From Clostridium sp. C105KSO13 (GTDB lineage Bacteria; Bacillota; Clostridia; Lachnospirales; Lachnospiraceae), in assembly GCF_001517425.1 (NCBI RefSeq), contig NZ_FBWL01000164.1:36145-100144 (forward strand): 64,000 nucleotides of DNA, given 5' to 3'. Shown here in pieces: positions 62,614 through 64,000 of the stretch. Positions within the stretch are counted from its first letter, which is position 1. Each line of letters opens with the position of its first letter. The notes beneath the pieces are model-generated. The model worked only from the letters and a program-made list of their open reading frames with translations, had not been told where the DNA came from and searched no databases. The position numbers and the translations under genes were made by a program.

Positions 62614-63852
62614 TTAAATATTATTTCTCACATCTGCCAGTGATATTCCGTTTTTACGCGCAATTTCCGCAAGATCCTCATATTCAAATTTACTTTTTTT
62701 TACTGCAAAACCTTCTGCCTTTTTAATATGGATCGTTCCATACTCTGTTTCCATTTTTTCAATATGACGTTCCATCGTATATCTGCGCCGGTTGCTGCAT
62801 CTCACTCCAAGGGTAGTCGTATGTTGTAAGATTAACTGTACCATTGACTCTTCATCAGCCGGTTTGCACAGGCATACCAGTTTGTATCCCGGACGACTTT
62901 TTTTCATCTGGATTGGTACCGTATATACATCCAGTGCTCCTTTTTCTATTAAGGTTTCGAGAGCGAAGCCAAGCTGTTCGCCTGTTATATCATCAAGATT
63001 GCAGTCAATCTCAACAATATCTGTATTTTGCTGATTTGTTTCGCCGCAGAAAACACGTACACAGTTGGCAATGGGAAAGTCCTTGTTCCCCATCCCATAT
63101 CCAATTTTATCGGTCACCATAACCGGCCTGCTGCCGAACTCATCTGCAAAATGTCTGAGGAGGGCAGCGCCGGTGGGTGTGCAAAGTTCCCCATGAATCT
63201 CCCCTCCATAAGTCGGTACACCCCGGAGAATATATGCAGTTGCCGGGGCAGGGACCGGCAGAATACCATGCATGCATCTGACCTGACCGCTTCCGGTATG
63301 TACCGGGGAAACAATAATTTTCTGAGGGGCAAGTATATCCAGCAACATACAGACACCGACAACATCGGCCACTGCATCCATAGTCCCCACCTCATGAAAA
63401 TGAATGTTTTCCACGGGTTTTCCGTGTGCCTTAGCTTCCGCCTCTGCGATCAGGCTGTACACTGCTACAGCATCTTCTTTTACCTTATCCGATACAGGCA
63501 GGGAGTTCAGAAGGCTTTGTATCTTCTCCAAACTGGCGTGGCCATGTTCATGATGTGTATGCGTATGACTGTGTGCGCCATGGTTTTGTGCATGTTCATG
63601 ATGTGAGTGTACGGGGACATGGCCGGGAGATATGTCATAGCTTTCCTCTTTTGCATCTCCTACATATACCGAAACATGTGTGCCTGTAATACCACATTTA
63701 ACGGATATCTTTTTTTCTAAGCGGACGCCGGGAATACCCAGGTTGTTCATTTTGTCAATAAACTCCTCCGGTTCAGGCAGCAGCTCCAGCAGCGCCGACA
63801 TAAGCATATCACCTGCCGCTCCCATATTACATTCTATATATAAGGTTTTCAT
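62614..63852 (-). CDS. larC: nickel insertion protein LarC, unsplit
   Basis: LarC loads nickel into the nucleotide cofactor for lactate racemase and related enzymes. The 412-residue protein starts MKTLYIECNMGAAGDMLM and has a His-rich region (HSHHEHAQNHGAHSHTHTHH, about residues 82-101) that can bind nickel. IHFHEVGTMDAVADVVGV and TPTGAALLRHF are also typical. In Lactobacillus plantarum the gene is read through a programmed frameshift; here it is one frame. larA and larB are not in the window. GGAGGG precedes ATG 63852. Confidence 0.92.
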   Translation of the reverse strand: MKTLYIECNMGAAGDMLMSALLELLPEPEEFIDKMNNLGIPGVRLEKKISVKCGITGTHVSVYVGDAKEESYDISPGHVPVHSHHEHAQNHGAHSHTHTHHEHGHASLEKIQSLLNSLPVSDKVKEDAVAVYSLIAEAEAKAHGKPVENIHFHEVGTMDAVADVVGVCMLLDILAPQKIIVSPVHTGSGQVRCMHGILPVPAPATAYILRGVPTYGGEIHGELCTPTGAALLRHFADEFGSRPVMVTDKIGYGMGNKDFPIANCVRVFCGETNQQNTDIVEIDCNLDDITGEQLGFALETLIEKGALDVYTVPIQMKKSRPGYKLVCLCKPADEESMVQLILQHTTTLGVRCSNRRRYTMERHIEKMETEYGTIHIKKAEGFAVKKSKFEYEDLAEIARKNGISLADVRNNI

Positions 63853-64000
63853 CTCACACCCTCCATCTGATTGATGGTACTGTAAAGTTTTACAGCCCTA
63901 TTTTTATTTAAAACCTTTTATTTTCAAGGGTTATATCCACTTTTACAAATAAAATAGCAATGACCCCCCTATTTCGTGTATAATGTAATCACCACAAAAA

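Noticed and set aside
63970..64000. TATAAT at the right edge as a promoter for a gene past the window
   Set aside because: The -10 is good but no -35 hexamer stands at 16-18 nt, and the gene is outside the window.

Overview
The window reads as chromosomal DNA of an anaerobic, carbohydrate-fermenting Firmicute of the Lachnospiraceae type. The reasons are strong GGAGG ribosome sites, frequent GTG/TTG starts, the gene order rpmG-secE-nusG-rplK-rplA-rplJ-rplL with an L10 leader, YesM/YesN-type two-component systems next to CUT1 sugar importers, GH112 phosphorylase, and LarC/LarE. The genus cannot be fixed from the sequence. No rRNA, tRNA, CRISPR, transposase or phage gene was recognised.

Region by region. 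1-2.2 kb: the N-terminal part of an FGGY sugar kinase and pyruvate kinase. 2.3-6.1 kb: ribosomal protein/secE/nusG cluster with promoters, an L10 leader ending in a terminator, and two L1-site-like leader hairpins. 6.2-7.7 kb: motA (frameshifted near its 5' end) and motB. 7.85-16.7 kb: operon 1, YesN/YesM two-component system, CUT1 ABC importer (binding protein plus two permeases, no ATPase) and a GH35 beta-galactosidase. 16.9-39.3 kb: a second, larger set on the same strand: DUF5107/TPR protein, Gfo/Idh/MocA oxidoreductase, YesL-like DUF624, GH2, GPH symporter, polysaccharide deacetylase, a second CUT1 importer, a second YesN/YesM pair, aldo-keto reductase, GH112 phosphorylase, GH1 and a beta-lactamase-fold hydrolase. 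A divergent AraC regulator sits at its head. Together these look like uptake and intracellular breakdown of beta-galactoside-containing glycans.

40.3-41.5 kb is a decayed stretch that contains a CoA-disulfide-reductase-type pseudogene with three internal deletions. 41.5-52.8 kb is one minus-strand operon: LacI regulator, L-fucose-isomerase-like enzyme, transketolase in two subunits, ribose-type ABC importer with a DUF2291 lipoprotein, PfkB kinase, and a glycerol-kinase-like enzyme whose pocket has changed. I read this as a ketose-phosphate pathway for an unusual pentose, with D-apiose as a testable candidate.

53.1-56.7 kb holds a c-di-AMP (ydaO/yuaA) riboswitch in front of an EhuBCDA-type ectoine/hydroxyectoine importer, so compatible-solute uptake appears to be under second-messenger control. 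56.7-60.4 kb has a LacI paralogue divergent from an intact four-module flavoprotein (CoA-disulfide reductase, rhodanese, TusA, DsrE-like). 60.5-63.9 kb has a split chromate-type transporter, then larE and an unsplit larC for nickel-pincer cofactor synthesis.
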